Made by a program: the position numbers and the translations under genes. From an uncultured Armatimonadota bacterium (lineage in GTDB: Bacteria; Armatimonadota; UBA5829; DTJY01), in the NCBI GenBank assembly GCA_937875395.1, contig CALNCU010000258.1, forward strand, positions 1-6,513: DNA of 6,513 bases, read 5' to 3'. This document shows positions 1 through 6,505 of this stretch, in pieces. A model generated the notes under the pieces. That model was not told where the DNA came from. It saw only the letters and a list, made by a program, of their open reading frames with translations, and searched no databases. Numbering within the stretch: position 1 is the stretch's first letter; each line of letters begins with the position of its first letter.

Positions 1-2
1 TC

Positions 3-590
3 GCCACCCCGGATAAAGAGATAGCCCGGTGTGTGGAATCCTTCGGCGGGGCCGCTGCCATGACCTCCCCAAACCACCGCTCCGGCACGGACAGGGTGGC
101 AGAGGTGGCAAGAACAGTAGAGGCGGATATCTTTGTAAACATCCAGGGCGATGAGCCGCTTTTAGATCCGTCTGCCATAGATGCGCTGGTTGCTGCAATG
201 TCAGACCCGGATGTAACAATGGCAAGCCTTATGGCCCCCGCCCTGCCCGGTGAAGAGACTGACCCCGCGGTGGTTAAGGTTGTGGTAGATAAAAAAGGTT
301 TTGCGCTCTACTTCTCCAGGTCTGTCATACCGTACGCGCAAAACCCCGGCGCACCCCCCATGAAGCATATAGGCGTATATGCCTACAGGCGCAACTTTTT
401 GCTCACACTGGGCGCAAAAGATCCCACGCCTCTGGAGACTGCGGAATCCCTGGAGCAGCTCCGTGTGCTGGAGACCGGCGGGTCAATAAGAATGGTGCAG
501 GTGCAAAACTCCCCGGCAGGCGTAGATACGCCGGAAGATCTGTCCCGCGTGCGAGAAATTATGGAGAAAATGCATGGCGTGCGCAGTTGA
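3..590 (+). CDS. kdsB: 3-deoxy-manno-octulosonate cytidylyltransferase (CMP-Kdo synthetase), 5'-truncated by window edge
   Basis: Transfers CMP from CTP to Kdo, giving the CMP-Kdo used for lipid A-core assembly; a cytosolic enzyme. The frame is open to the left edge, so 195 C-terminal residues are visible. By comparison with the roughly 248-residue E. coli protein about 45-50 residues are missing, including the N-terminal nucleotide-binding loop. Visible family motifs (numbering from the first full codon) are HRSGTDRVAEVA at 25-36, NIQGDEP at 46-52 with its metal-binding Asp, YFSRSVIP at 103-110, HIGVYAYRRNF at 122-132, ETAESLEQLRVLE at 145-157 and GVDTPEDLSRV at 173-183. A GTG at 33 lies inside the conserved region and is not the real start. 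The stop codon lies inside kdsA, so the two genes are translationally linked. Identification is firm; only the N-terminus is unknown. Confidence 0.96.
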   Translation, partial: ATPDKEIARCVESFGGAAAMTSPNHRSGTDRVAEVARTVEADIFVNIQGDEPLLDPSAIDALVAAMSDPDVTMASLMAPALPGEETDPAVVKVVVDKKGFALYFSRSVIPYAQNPGAPPMKHIGVYAYRRNFLLTLGAKDPTPLETAESLEQLRVLETGGSIRMVQVQNSPAGVDTPEDLSRVREIMEKMHGVRS

Positions 591-1401
591 TGCAGGCACA
601 GTCGCCATAGGCGGGGGGAACCCTCTTGTCCTTATTGCCGGCCCCTGCGTAATAGAGAGCCGGGATTTATGTTATAGTATAGCTGCAGAGGTTAAATCCA
701 TCTGCGCAGAACTTAAAATTCCGTACATCTTCAAGGCCTCCTATGACAAGGCAAACAGGCTCTCCATAAGCTCCGGCCGCGGCCCGGGTTTGGAAGAGGG
801 GCTGGAGATACTTAAAAGCATAAGGGCAGAGATTGGAATCCCCGTTCTTACGGATGTGCATGAAGCCTGGCAGGTAGAGCCCGCCGCCTCTGCGGTGGAT
901 ATTCTGCAAATTCCGGCGTTTTTATGCAGGCAGACAGACCTTGTAGTGGCCGCCGCCCGCACTGGCAGGCCTGTGAACATAAAGAAGGGTCAGTTCCTGG
1001 CTCCTTCAGATATGAAGAGCATTGCAGAGAAGGCCGCCTCCGCCGGGAACACCAAAATCCTTCTTACAGAGCGGGGGACATCTTTTGGTTACGGAGACCT
1101 TGTGGCGGATATGCGCAGCCTGGCTGTTATGCGCTCCCTGGGCTTTCCGGTGGTCTTTGATGCTACCCACAGCATCCAGAGGCCCGGCGGATTGGGCACG
1201 GCCTCCGGGGGCGACCCGCAGTTTATCCGGCCGCTTGTAAGGGCTGCGTGCGCGGTGGGTATAGATGCGCTCTTCCTTGAAGTGCACCCAAACCCCGCCC
1301 GCGCCCTATCAGATGCCGCCACCATGCTGCCGCTGGAAGAACTCCGCCGCGTACTTGTGGAGGCGAAGGCAGTTGATGCCGCGGTGCGCGGAAAGATTTA
1401 A
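574..1401 (+). CDS. kdsA: 3-deoxy-8-phosphooctulonate synthase (Kdo-8-P synthase), metal-dependent type
   Basis: Condenses phosphoenolpyruvate with arabinose 5-phosphate to Kdo 8-phosphate, the committed step of Kdo synthesis, in the cytosol. The 275 residues cover the whole (beta/alpha)8 family: AGPCVIES at 22-29, FKASYDKANR at 53-62, GPGLEEGLEIL at 70-80, LTDVHE at 92-97, LQIPAFLCRQTDL at 111-123, NIKKGQFLAP at 135-144, LTERGTSFGYGDLV at 164-177 and FDATHS at 195-200. Cys25, His199, Glu236 and Asp247 have exactly the same spacing as the metal ligands Cys11, His185, Glu222 and Asp233 of the Aquifex enzyme, whereas E. coli KdsA has Asn in place of that Cys. I therefore infer the metal-dependent class. 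The ATG start is preceded by GGAG at 563-566 and lies 17 bases inside kdsB, pointing to translational coupling. No other in-frame start is near. The DAHP synthase fold is related, but the KANR and FGY motifs favour KdsA. Confidence 0.97.
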   Translation: MACAVDAGTVAIGGGNPLVLIAGPCVIESRDLCYSIAAEVKSICAELKIPYIFKASYDKANRLSISSGRGPGLEEGLEILKSIRAEIGIPVLTDVHEAWQVEPAASAVDILQIPAFLCRQTDLVVAAARTGRPVNIKKGQFLAPSDMKSIAEKAASAGNTKILLTERGTSFGYGDLVADMRSLAVMRSLGFPVVFDATHSIQRPGGLGTASGGDPQFIRPLVRAACAVGIDALFLEVHPNPARALSDAATMLPLEELRRVLVEAKAVDAAVRGKI

Positions 1402-1417
1402 TCCAAGGTACATGTGA

Positions 1418-1609
1418 TACGTCGTTAAAAATAAATCTCAACTTCATCTTATCATCTGCATTATACTGGCGGCGCTTATCTTTAGGCGAAGGTTCAAATA
1501 CCTTTTTACGAGCTGGTTCTGGTATATCGTCTTCCTTGTGCCGGTGATAGGTATAGTCCAGCTTGCTGCACAGGCCCGGACGGCAGTTCAGGCGGGCTGC
1601 CGGCTGTAG
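1418..1609 (+). other. Start-less open frame resembling a small two-helix membrane protein (possible remnant)
   Basis: Frame 2 is open for 63 codons from just after a TGA at 1415-1417 to a TAG at 1607-1609. The translation has a hydrophobic segment at residues 9-22 (LHLIICIILAALIF), a basic linker RRRFK at 23-27, a second hydrophobic aromatic-rich segment at about 33-51 (WFWYIVFLVPVIGIV) and a short polar tail. That is a typical layout for a small inner-membrane protein. No ATG, GTG or TTG lies upstream of both helices in this frame. The ATG at 1412-1414 is in frame but is followed at once by the TGA, with a weak AAGG at 1405-1408. A GTG at 1414 is in another frame and gives only four codons before TAA. 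It could be a decayed gene, a gene with one sequencing error, or use of a rare ATT or ATC start. Chance is possible; I do not recognise a family. Confidence 0.35.
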
Positions 1610-1613
1610 CTGT

Positions 1614-1643
1614 TTGAAGCTGTTGTGTTTGTTCTGGTATAAT
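1614..1643 (+). promoter_or_regulatory. Putative sigma-70-type promoter of the radA-nadA-nadC-birA-marC operon
   Basis: A perfect -10 hexamer TATAAT at 1638-1643 is preceded by TGG, which forms an extended -10 (TGnTATAAT). A 4/6 match to the -35, TTGAAG, lies at 1614-1619 with an 18-base spacer. Transcription would begin near 1650, leaving a leader of about 30 bases before radA. The surrounding sequence (1638-1656) is strikingly AT-rich compared with the GC-rich genes around it. Two copies of AGCTGTT (1608-1614 and 1618-1624), 10 bases apart, overlap the -35 and could be a regulator site or chance. Confidence 0.65.
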
Positions 1644-1681
1644 TTATATATATTAAATCGGCATCATCAAGGATCAATTTC

Positions 1682-3097
1682 ATGGCTAAATCTCGTACAA
1701 AATATGTGTGCCAGAACTGCGGATATGAGGCCCCCAAGTGGATGGGCAAGTGCCCGGAATGCGGGGAATGGAACACCTTTTCAGAAGAGGTTGTGCAGTC
1801 CCGCCCGGCATCCGGCGCCCGGCAAGGCACGGCCGTCTACAACCCGCCAAAACCCATTAATGAGATTATTATTGGGGCGCATCACAGAAAATCCAGCGGC
1901 ATCTTAGAGCTGGACAGGGTGCTTGGCGGCGGCATAGTCCCCGGTTCCGTTGTACTTATAGGCGGAGACCCCGGCATAGGCAAGTCCACCCTGCTCACCC
2001 AAGTGGCAAGCAACCTTTCCGTCATGGGAGGGGAGCGCTCCGCTCTCTACATCTCCGGCGAAGAATCGGCAGAGCAGATTAAGCTTAGGGCGGACAGGCT
2101 GGGGGTGGGAGGCGGCAACCTGTATCTTGCCTCAGAGACGAATATTGAGCAGGTGGAAGCCTGCATAAACTCCGTGAAGCCCGGCAGCGTGATTATAGAT
2201 TCCATCCAAACAATGACCGATCCGGCCCTTGATTCTGCGGCGGCCACCGTCGGGCAGGTTCGCTCTTGCACGGGAACGCTTATACGCATTGCAAAGAACA
2301 CCGGCATCCCCATCTTTATTGTTGGGCACGTAACAAAGGAAGGCGCAATAGCAGGCCCAAGGGTGCTTGAGCATATGGTAGATACAGTACTCTACTTTGA
2401 GGGGGACAGGCACCAGTCTTACAGAATTCTAAGGGCCGTTAAGAACCGTTTTGGCTCAACGGACGAACTGGGCATCTTTGAGATGCGGGATGACGGGCTT
2501 GCAGAGGTCTCCAACCCATCGGAACTCTTTCTCTCAGAACGCCCGCTCTCCGGTTCTGGCTCCGTTGTGGCCTCTACTATAGAGGGCACCCGCCCGCTTC
2601 TGGTAGAAGTTCAATCCCTTGTAACGCAGTCTTACATAGCCATCCCCAGAAGAATGGCTGCTGGCGTAGATTACAACCGCGCCATGCTTGTTCTTGCCGT
2701 GCTGCAAAAAAGAGTAGGGCTGGGGCTCTCTAACCAGGATGTATACCTTAACGTGGCCGGCGGAGTAAAAGTTGCGGAGCCTGCGCTTGATCTTGCAATG
2801 GCCGTGGCGGTTGCATCTAGCATGAGGGATGCCGCCGTAGATCCCAAGACCATTGTTATAGGCGAAGTGGGCCTTGCGGGCGAGGTAAGGGGTGTAAGCC
2901 AGGTAGAGAAGCGCGTAGGCGAGGCTGCAAGGCTGGGCTTTGAACGCGCCATTATTCCGGCGCGCAACGCTCCCAGATTGAAGGCCAAGGGAGGAATACG
3001 GGTGACGGGCGTTGAATCGGTCTCTGGTGCGGTACACGCAGCACTGGGAGAATTTAAACGCCGCCGGAAGGAATCCACGGAGAGCGGCGAAGGGTAA
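1682..3097 (+). CDS. radA: DNA repair protein RadA/Sms, branch-migration ATPase
   Basis: RadA is a RecA-like hexameric ATPase that drives branch migration and D-loop extension in recombinational repair; it acts on DNA in the cytoplasm. All parts are present in 471 residues (E. coli RadA is 460). An N-terminal C4 zinc finger has Cys10, Cys13, Cys24 and Cys27. The Walker A motif GDPGIGKST is at 95-103, the Walker B strand SVIIDSIQT at 169-177, and the RadA signature KNRFGS at 254-259. The C-terminal half (from about 290) is the Lon-like domain, with NVAGGVKVAEPALDLA at 357-372 and GEVGLAGEVRGVSQVEKR at 394-411. The Lon catalytic serine motif is absent, as in other RadA proteins, so no protease activity is expected. 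The ATG is preceded by AAGGA at 1669-1673 with an 8-base spacer, and a strong promoter lies just upstream. It appears to be the first gene of the operon; nadA follows after 16 bases. Confidence 0.97.
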   Translation: MAKSRTKYVCQNCGYEAPKWMGKCPECGEWNTFSEEVVQSRPASGARQGTAVYNPPKPINEIIIGAHHRKSSGILELDRVLGGGIVPGSVVLIGGDPGIGKSTLLTQVASNLSVMGGERSALYISGEESAEQIKLRADRLGVGGGNLYLASETNIEQVEACINSVKPGSVIIDSIQTMTDPALDSAAATVGQVRSCTGTLIRIAKNTGIPIFIVGHVTKEGAIAGPRVLEHMVDTVLYFEGDRHQSYRILRAVKNRFGSTDELGIFEMRDDGLAEVSNPSELFLSERPLSGSGSVVASTIEGTRPLLVEVQSLVTQSYIAIPRRMAAGVDYNRAMLVLAVLQKRVGLGLSNQDVYLNVAGGVKVAEPALDLAMAVAVASSMRDAAVDPKTIVIGEVGLAGEVRGVSQVEKRVGEAARLGFERAIIPARNAPRLKAKGGIRVTGVESVSGAVHAALGEFKRRRKESTESGEG

Positions 3098-3113
3098 AGT
3101 TTAGGAGAATGCA

Positions 3114-4043
3114 ATGTCTAAGACGGGTGGCGGCAAAAACACCCTTGCACTTGTTGAAACAATCAGGAAAAGGGCCAAAGAAAAAAACGCAATAATACTT
3201 GCGCATAACTACCAGATAGATGAAATTCAGGATGTGGCGGATTTTGTGGGCGATTCGCTGGAACTAAGCCGCAAGGCGGCGGAGACTCCGGCAGAGGTAA
3301 TAGTCTTTTGCGGCGTGTACTTTATGGCAGAGACCGCAAAAATTCTATCTCCGCAAAAGACCGTGCTCATCCCTGATCCAAAGGCCGGATGCCCCATGGC
3401 AGATATGATAACGGTTGATGAGCTAAGGGCGTTCAAGGCCAAATATCCGGGGAGGCCCGTGGTTGCCTACGTTAATACCTCTGCAGCAGTAAAGGCAGAG
3501 GTAGATATCTGCTGCACCTCTGCAAACGCCGTGCACATTGTTGAATCCGTAGATTCAGATGAAATCCTCTTTGTGCCGGATAAATGCCTGGCAAGCTACG
3601 TAGCCAAAAAGACCAGCAAAAAGATTATACCGTACCCCGGCTTCTGTCCCACCCACCACAGAATCCAGCCGGAGCAGATACTTAAGCTAAAAGAGCAGCA
3701 CCCGGACGCAGTGGTTGTAGCCCACCCGGAATGCACCTGCGAAGTTGTGGAGCTTGCAGATTACGTATCAAGCACCTCCGGCATGCTGCGCATAGTAAAA
3801 GAGAACCCGGCCTGTAAGTTTATTGTAGTTACAGAGATGGGCATTTTGCACAGAATGAAGCAGGAGAACCCCGGCAAACAGTTTTACGCCCCCTCGGAAC
3901 ACGCGGTCTGCCCCAACATGAAGAAGATCACGCTAGAGAAGCTTGCATGGTCCCTGGAGGATATGGAACACAAAGTGCTGCTTCCTGCAGATATAATAGA
4001 GAAGGCCCGCGCGTCCATAGAGCGGATGATTGCAGTATCATAG
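3114..4043 (+). CDS. nadA: Quinolinate synthase (iron-sulfur enzyme)
   Basis: Condenses iminoaspartate with dihydroxyacetone phosphate to quinolinate, the precursor of the NAD ring, in the cytosol. The enzyme is oxygen-sensitive because of a [4Fe-4S] cluster bound by three cysteines. The three expected positions are Cys93 (in AGCPMADM), Cys178 (YPGFCPTHH) and Cys266 (EHAVCPNM), with spacing close to the short-form Thermotoga enzyme. Other active-site motifs are LAHNYQ at 29-34, GDSLELSRKA at 46-55, VYFMAETAKIL at 68-78, YVNTSAAVKA at 119-128, AHPECTCEV at 203-211 and STSGML at 220-225. At 309 residues it is the compact form rather than the roughly 350-residue E. coli type. The start has AGGAG at 3103-3107 with a 6-base spacer. 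Next comes nadC, the following enzyme of the pathway. No nadB is seen, so the iminoaspartate source is encoded elsewhere. Confidence 0.97.
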   Translation: MSKTGGGKNTLALVETIRKRAKEKNAIILAHNYQIDEIQDVADFVGDSLELSRKAAETPAEVIVFCGVYFMAETAKILSPQKTVLIPDPKAGCPMADMITVDELRAFKAKYPGRPVVAYVNTSAAVKAEVDICCTSANAVHIVESVDSDEILFVPDKCLASYVAKKTSKKIIPYPGFCPTHHRIQPEQILKLKEQHPDAVVVAHPECTCEVVELADYVSSTSGMLRIVKENPACKFIVVTEMGILHRMKQENPGKQFYAPSEHAVCPNMKKITLEKLAWSLEDMEHKVLLPADIIEKARASIERMIAVS

Positions 4044-4051
4044 GAGAGGCC

Positions 4052-4912
4052 ATGAACCTGAACTTTATAGAAGTTGAAGAGATAGTACGGCGGGCACTGT
4101 CAGAAGACATAGGCACGGGAGATATTACAACCGCCCTTACCATCCCCGGCGATTCCGTATCAAGGGCGCAGATTATAATGAAAGAGGACGGCGTAATTGC
4201 CGGGCTGGAGGTGGCAGCGCTTGTATTTGGCTTTACGGCCAACAGTTATTCCGCCTTTGGCCAGGAACTGGAGTTTACGCTTATAGCAGAAGAAGGCTCC
4301 CGCGTAAGAGTGGGCGATGCCGTTGCAGAGATTACCGGCATGACCGCGGCAATCCTTACGGGCGAACGCACGGCCCTGAACATTCTGCAAAGGATGTCCG
4401 GCATTGCAACGCAGACTGCAAGGCTGGTAGAACTTATAAGCCACACCGGCGCCGCCATTGTAGATACCAGAAAGACCACTCCCGGCCTGCGCACTTTAGA
4501 AAAGTATGCCGTCCGCACAGGGGGCGGCCGGAACCACAGGATGGGCCTCTACGATGCCGTTTTAATTAAAGACAACCATATAGCGGCGGTGGGCGGAATA
4601 GCGGCGGCTATAGAAAGAGCGCGGGCAGGGGCTCCCCATACCGTAAAGATAGAGATTGAATGCGATACCATAGACCAGGTAGAACAGGCCCTGGAAGCCG
4701 GAGCGGATATGATTCTCCTGGATAACATGAGCCCGGATACGCTTGGCAAGGCGGTTGAAATTTGCGAAGGGCGAGCGCTTACAGAGGCGTCCGGCGGCAT
4801 AACGGAAGAGAGTATTGTTGCGGTGGCGGAGACCGGGGTAGACCTTATCTCCGTGGGCGCGCTCACCCACTCCGTGCGGGCCCTTGATATAAGCCTGGAG
4901 ATTGCGGATTGA
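4052..4912 (+). CDS. nadC: Nicotinate-nucleotide diphosphorylase (carboxylating), quinolinate phosphoribosyltransferase
   Basis: Uses quinolinate and PRPP to make nicotinate mononucleotide, CO2 and pyrophosphate, directly consuming the NadA product; cytosolic, usually a dimer or hexamer. The protein is 286 residues. Motifs in order are SEDIGTGDITT at 17-27, GERTALNILQRMSGIAT at 104-120, DTRKTTPGLRTLEKYAV at 138-154, GGGRNHRMGLYD at 157-168, LIKDNH at 171-176, KIEIEC at 199-204, MILLDNM at 220-226 and EASGGI at 245-250. Arg106, Arg140, Lys141, His162, Arg163 and Lys173 each sit one residue later than the known substrate-binding set of the M. tuberculosis enzyme. The frame stays open back to 3947, but I choose the ATG at 4052. 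It has a strong AGGAGAGG at 4042-4049 that overlaps the nadA stop, and the protein then starts at the usual place. The gap from nadA is 8 bases. Confidence 0.97.
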   Translation: MNLNFIEVEEIVRRALSEDIGTGDITTALTIPGDSVSRAQIIMKEDGVIAGLEVAALVFGFTANSYSAFGQELEFTLIAEEGSRVRVGDAVAEITGMTAAILTGERTALNILQRMSGIATQTARLVELISHTGAAIVDTRKTTPGLRTLEKYAVRTGGGRNHRMGLYDAVLIKDNHIAAVGGIAAAIERARAGAPHTVKIEIECDTIDQVEQALEAGADMILLDNMSPDTLGKAVEICEGRALTEASGGITEESIVAVAETGVDLISVGALTHSVRALDISLEIAD

Positions 4913-5679
4913 CCCTTTTTAAGTTTAATATCCGCAGGCTTGATACCACCTCATCCACAAACGATGAGGTCATCCGCATGGCGGAAGGCGGCGCCCCGGA
5001 AGGCACGGTTGTAGTAGCCCGCCGCCAGACCCTTGGCCGCGGACGCCTGGGGAGGCGCTGGGAGTCTCCCACCGGGGCAGGGCTTTACCTGAGTGTTCTG
5101 CTTCGCCCGCAGATCTGCCCATCAAACCTATGGCAGATTGGGTTTGTTGCATCCCTTGCGGCGGCCTCCTCCATCCGGCGGGCTTTTAATCTTGATGCCC
5201 GTATAAAATGGCCTAATGATATCCTTATAGAAGGAAGGAAGGTCTGCGGCATACTTATAGAATCTACCGTTGCAGATACACCTGCAAGCCCCGTGGTGGT
5301 GGGGATAGGCATAAACGTAAATACCCGCGCCTTCCCGGAGGAGTTGGCGGAGAAGGCTACATCCCTTCTGCTTCAGTCCGGCGGCGGGCAGGATATAGAC
5401 CTTAATCTTGCAGAATCTGCGCTCCTTGATTCCATAAGAGAATGGTATGTACGCTACCTTACAGAAGGCTTCCCCCCGGTGCTTCACGCCTGGAGGTTGC
5501 TGGATTGCACTTCCGGGCACACGGTAAGAGTGCTTTTAGGAGGGGATGCAGTGGAAGGCCGGGCGGTTGAGGTAGATTTGGATGGTAATCTTATAGTAGA
5601 GCAGGACGGCTCTCAAAGAGTGGCAGTGAGCTCCGGAGAAGTTATACTGGGGCATACAAAACGTTCGGATGGTGAATAG
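4909..5679 (+). CDS. birA: Biotin--[acetyl-CoA-carboxylase] ligase, class I (no DNA-binding domain)
   Basis: Activates biotin with ATP to biotinyl-AMP and attaches it to the lysine of biotin carboxyl carrier proteins, such as AccB of acetyl-CoA carboxylase. The 256 residues start directly with the catalytic domain: TSSTNDE at 14-20, the biotinyl-AMP loop GRGRLGRRW at 43-51, LYLSVLLRP at 59-67, KWPNDILIEGRKVCGILIE at 100-118 and VVVGIGINVN at 129-138. Lys111 lies seven residues after the WPND Asp, the spacing seen in E. coli BirA. A C-terminal SH3-like domain follows at about 202-248. The E. coli-type N-terminal helix-turn-helix is missing, so this is a pure ligase (class I) and should not repress biotin genes. 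The start is TTG, overlapping the nadC stop by four bases (TTGA), with GGAG at 4897-4900 and an 8-base spacer. This fits translational coupling. The overlap makes any earlier start unlikely. Confidence 0.94.
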   Translation: MTLFKFNIRRLDTTSSTNDEVIRMAEGGAPEGTVVVARRQTLGRGRLGRRWESPTGAGLYLSVLLRPQICPSNLWQIGFVASLAAASSIRRAFNLDARIKWPNDILIEGRKVCGILIESTVADTPASPVVVGIGINVNTRAFPEELAEKATSLLLQSGGGQDIDLNLAESALLDSIREWYVRYLTEGFPPVLHAWRLLDCTSGHTVRVLLGGDAVEGRAVEVDLDGNLIVEQDGSQRVAVSSGEVILGHTKRSDGE

Positions 5680-6272
5680 TGCAGGTCTTTTTAAATAGTT
5701 ACCTTAAAATTTTCTTTCTTCTAACCCCGTTCTTTGCCGTTACCATGTTCCTTGCCATGACCGGCGATTTTGATGAGCATAAAAAGCATAAACTTGCGCT
5801 TAAGGTAACCATGGCTGTAATTATTACATGCATAACCATCTACCTGTTTGGGAGGGTTGTGTTCACCATATTTGGGATAACCCTGGATGCGTTCAGGATA
5901 GGCGCAGGCGTGCTCCTTTTTATCTCTGCAATCTCCCTGGTGCAGGGTGCGCCGGTTAAGGAGGAGAAGAAGGAATCCGGGGATATCTCTGTGGTGCCGC
6001 TTGCAATCCCCATTACAGTTGGGCCGGCCACAATAGGCGCCCTCCTTGTTATGGGAGCGGAACCTAATGTCGCCCCAGCAACAAAGATGCTCTCTGTGGC
6101 GGGGCTTGTCTGCGCCACGCTCTCCGTGGGCGCGCTTTTGTATACCGCCGGATGGCTTGAACGCTGGATGGGCCATACAAGGCTTACAATCCTAAGCAAA
6201 CTGACAGGCCTTATTCTGGCTTCCATTGCCGCGCAGATGATCTTTACCGGCATAAGAGGGTTTTTGGGATAG
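5679..6272 (+). CDS. MarC/YchE-like family integral membrane protein
   Basis: A 197-residue polytopic inner-membrane protein of the MarC family, whose transport substrate and role are not established; the old link to antibiotic resistance was not upheld. Hydrophobic segments lie at about 8-27, 40-66, 71-90, 103-125, 136-158 and 168-194, giving the usual six helices. There is a charged loop at 28-39 and a Lys/Glu-rich loop at 93-100. Family-like landmarks are FFLLTPFFAVTMFLAMTG at 12-29, VPLAIPITVGPATIGALL at 106-123 and LTILSKLTGLILASIAAQMI at 169-188. The usual Asn-Pro pair of the first helix reads Thr-Pro (16-17), and the usual Gly-Pro-Gly of the fourth helix reads Gly-Pro-Ala (115-117). 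The GTG start overlaps the birA stop by one base (TAGTG), with only a weak GGATGGTGA upstream. The next in-frame ATG, at residue 23, would cut the first helix. It is last in the operon. Confidence 0.88.
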   Translation: MQVFLNSYLKIFFLLTPFFAVTMFLAMTGDFDEHKKHKLALKVTMAVIITCITIYLFGRVVFTIFGITLDAFRIGAGVLLFISAISLVQGAPVKEEKKESGDISVVPLAIPITVGPATIGALLVMGAEPNVAPATKMLSVAGLVCATLSVGALLYTAGWLERWMGHTRLTILSKLTGLILASIAAQMIFTGIRGFLG

Positions 6273-6284
6273 CAGGCTGTTAAC

Positions 6285-6323
6285 CCGGTAGGCCGCTGTT
6301 GTTAAAATACAGCGTCTCACCGG
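6285..6323 (+). terminator. Long imperfect hairpin after the operon, possible terminator
   Basis: This starts 12 bases after the marC-like stop. The left arm pairs CCGGT (6285-6289), GG (6291-6292) and CGCTGT (6294-6299). The right arm pairs ACAGCG (6309-6314), CT (6316-6317) and ACCGG (6319-6323). That gives 13 pairs (one G-U), two one-by-one mismatches and a 9-base AT-rich loop. The sequence after it, ATTTAATTATGG, is T-rich but has no clean T-run, so intrinsic termination would be weak. The position right after the last gene supports an end-of-operon role. It could instead simply be a 3'-end stabilising structure. Confidence 0.45.
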
Positions 6324-6344
6324 ATTTAATTATGGTTGATGATA

Positions 6345-6379
6345 CTTCGGCCGCAGAGCCAAAGGCGCCGCTGCCGAAG
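6345..6379. repeat. Hairpin of repeat copy 1
   Basis: CTTCG 6345-6349 pairs with CGAAG 6375-6379, GCAG 6353-6356 with CTGC 6371-6374, and GCC 6358-6360 with GGC 6364-6366 around an AAA loop. A three-base bulge (GCC) lies on the left arm and GCCG (6367-6370) is unpaired on the right. A second small stem, GGGAT 6383-6387 with ATCCC 6392-6396, follows in the linker. Confidence 0.65.
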
Positions 6380-6467
6380 CAAGGGATATCAATCCCCAAG
6401 GCGATACTACGTCCGCAGTGCGCAAAGCACGCCGCCAGAGCAAGGTGCATCAACCCCCGGGGCGATA

Positions 6468-6505
6468 CTTCGGTCGCAGAGTGCCTTGGCACGCCGCTGC
6501 CGAAG
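6468..6505. repeat. Hairpin of repeat copy 3
   Basis: CTTCG 6468-6472 pairs with CGAAG 6501-6505, GCAG 6476-6479 with CTGC 6497-6500, and GTGCC 6481-6485 with GGCAC 6488-6492 around a TT. The bulge GTC on the left and the unpaired GCCG (6493-6496) on the right match copy 1. The inner stem is longer than and different from that of copy 1. Confidence 0.65.

Noticed and set aside
1412..1417. TGA recoding (Trp, Gly or selenocysteine) right after an ATG
   Set aside because: kdsB and nadC end at TGA at normal lengths, so TGA is a stop here, and a recoded second codon with no supporting structure is not credible.
1581..1602. CGGCAG/CTGCCG hairpin as a terminator for kdsA
   Set aside because: It lies about 180 bases after kdsA, has a 10-base loop and no T-run, and overlaps the start-less membrane frame.
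1563..1907. Plus-strand frame overlapping the radA promoter and the start of radA
   Set aside because: It runs through the promoter and the radA zinc-finger region in another frame, with a low-complexity translation and no domain.
2534..3037. Minus-strand open frame of 167 codons inside radA
   Set aside because: It is fully inside a strongly conserved gene and has no recognisable domain; long antisense frames are expected in GC-rich coding DNA.
3947..4051. Earlier ATG giving nadC 35 extra residues
   Set aside because: The extension lies inside the nadA 3' end, has no NadC homology and lacks the strong Shine-Dalgarno that precedes 4052.
6280..6492. Minus-strand open frame of 70 codons over the repeat array
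   Set aside because: It lies mostly inside the hairpin repeats, its translation reflects the repeat units, and it shows no domain or ribosome-binding site.
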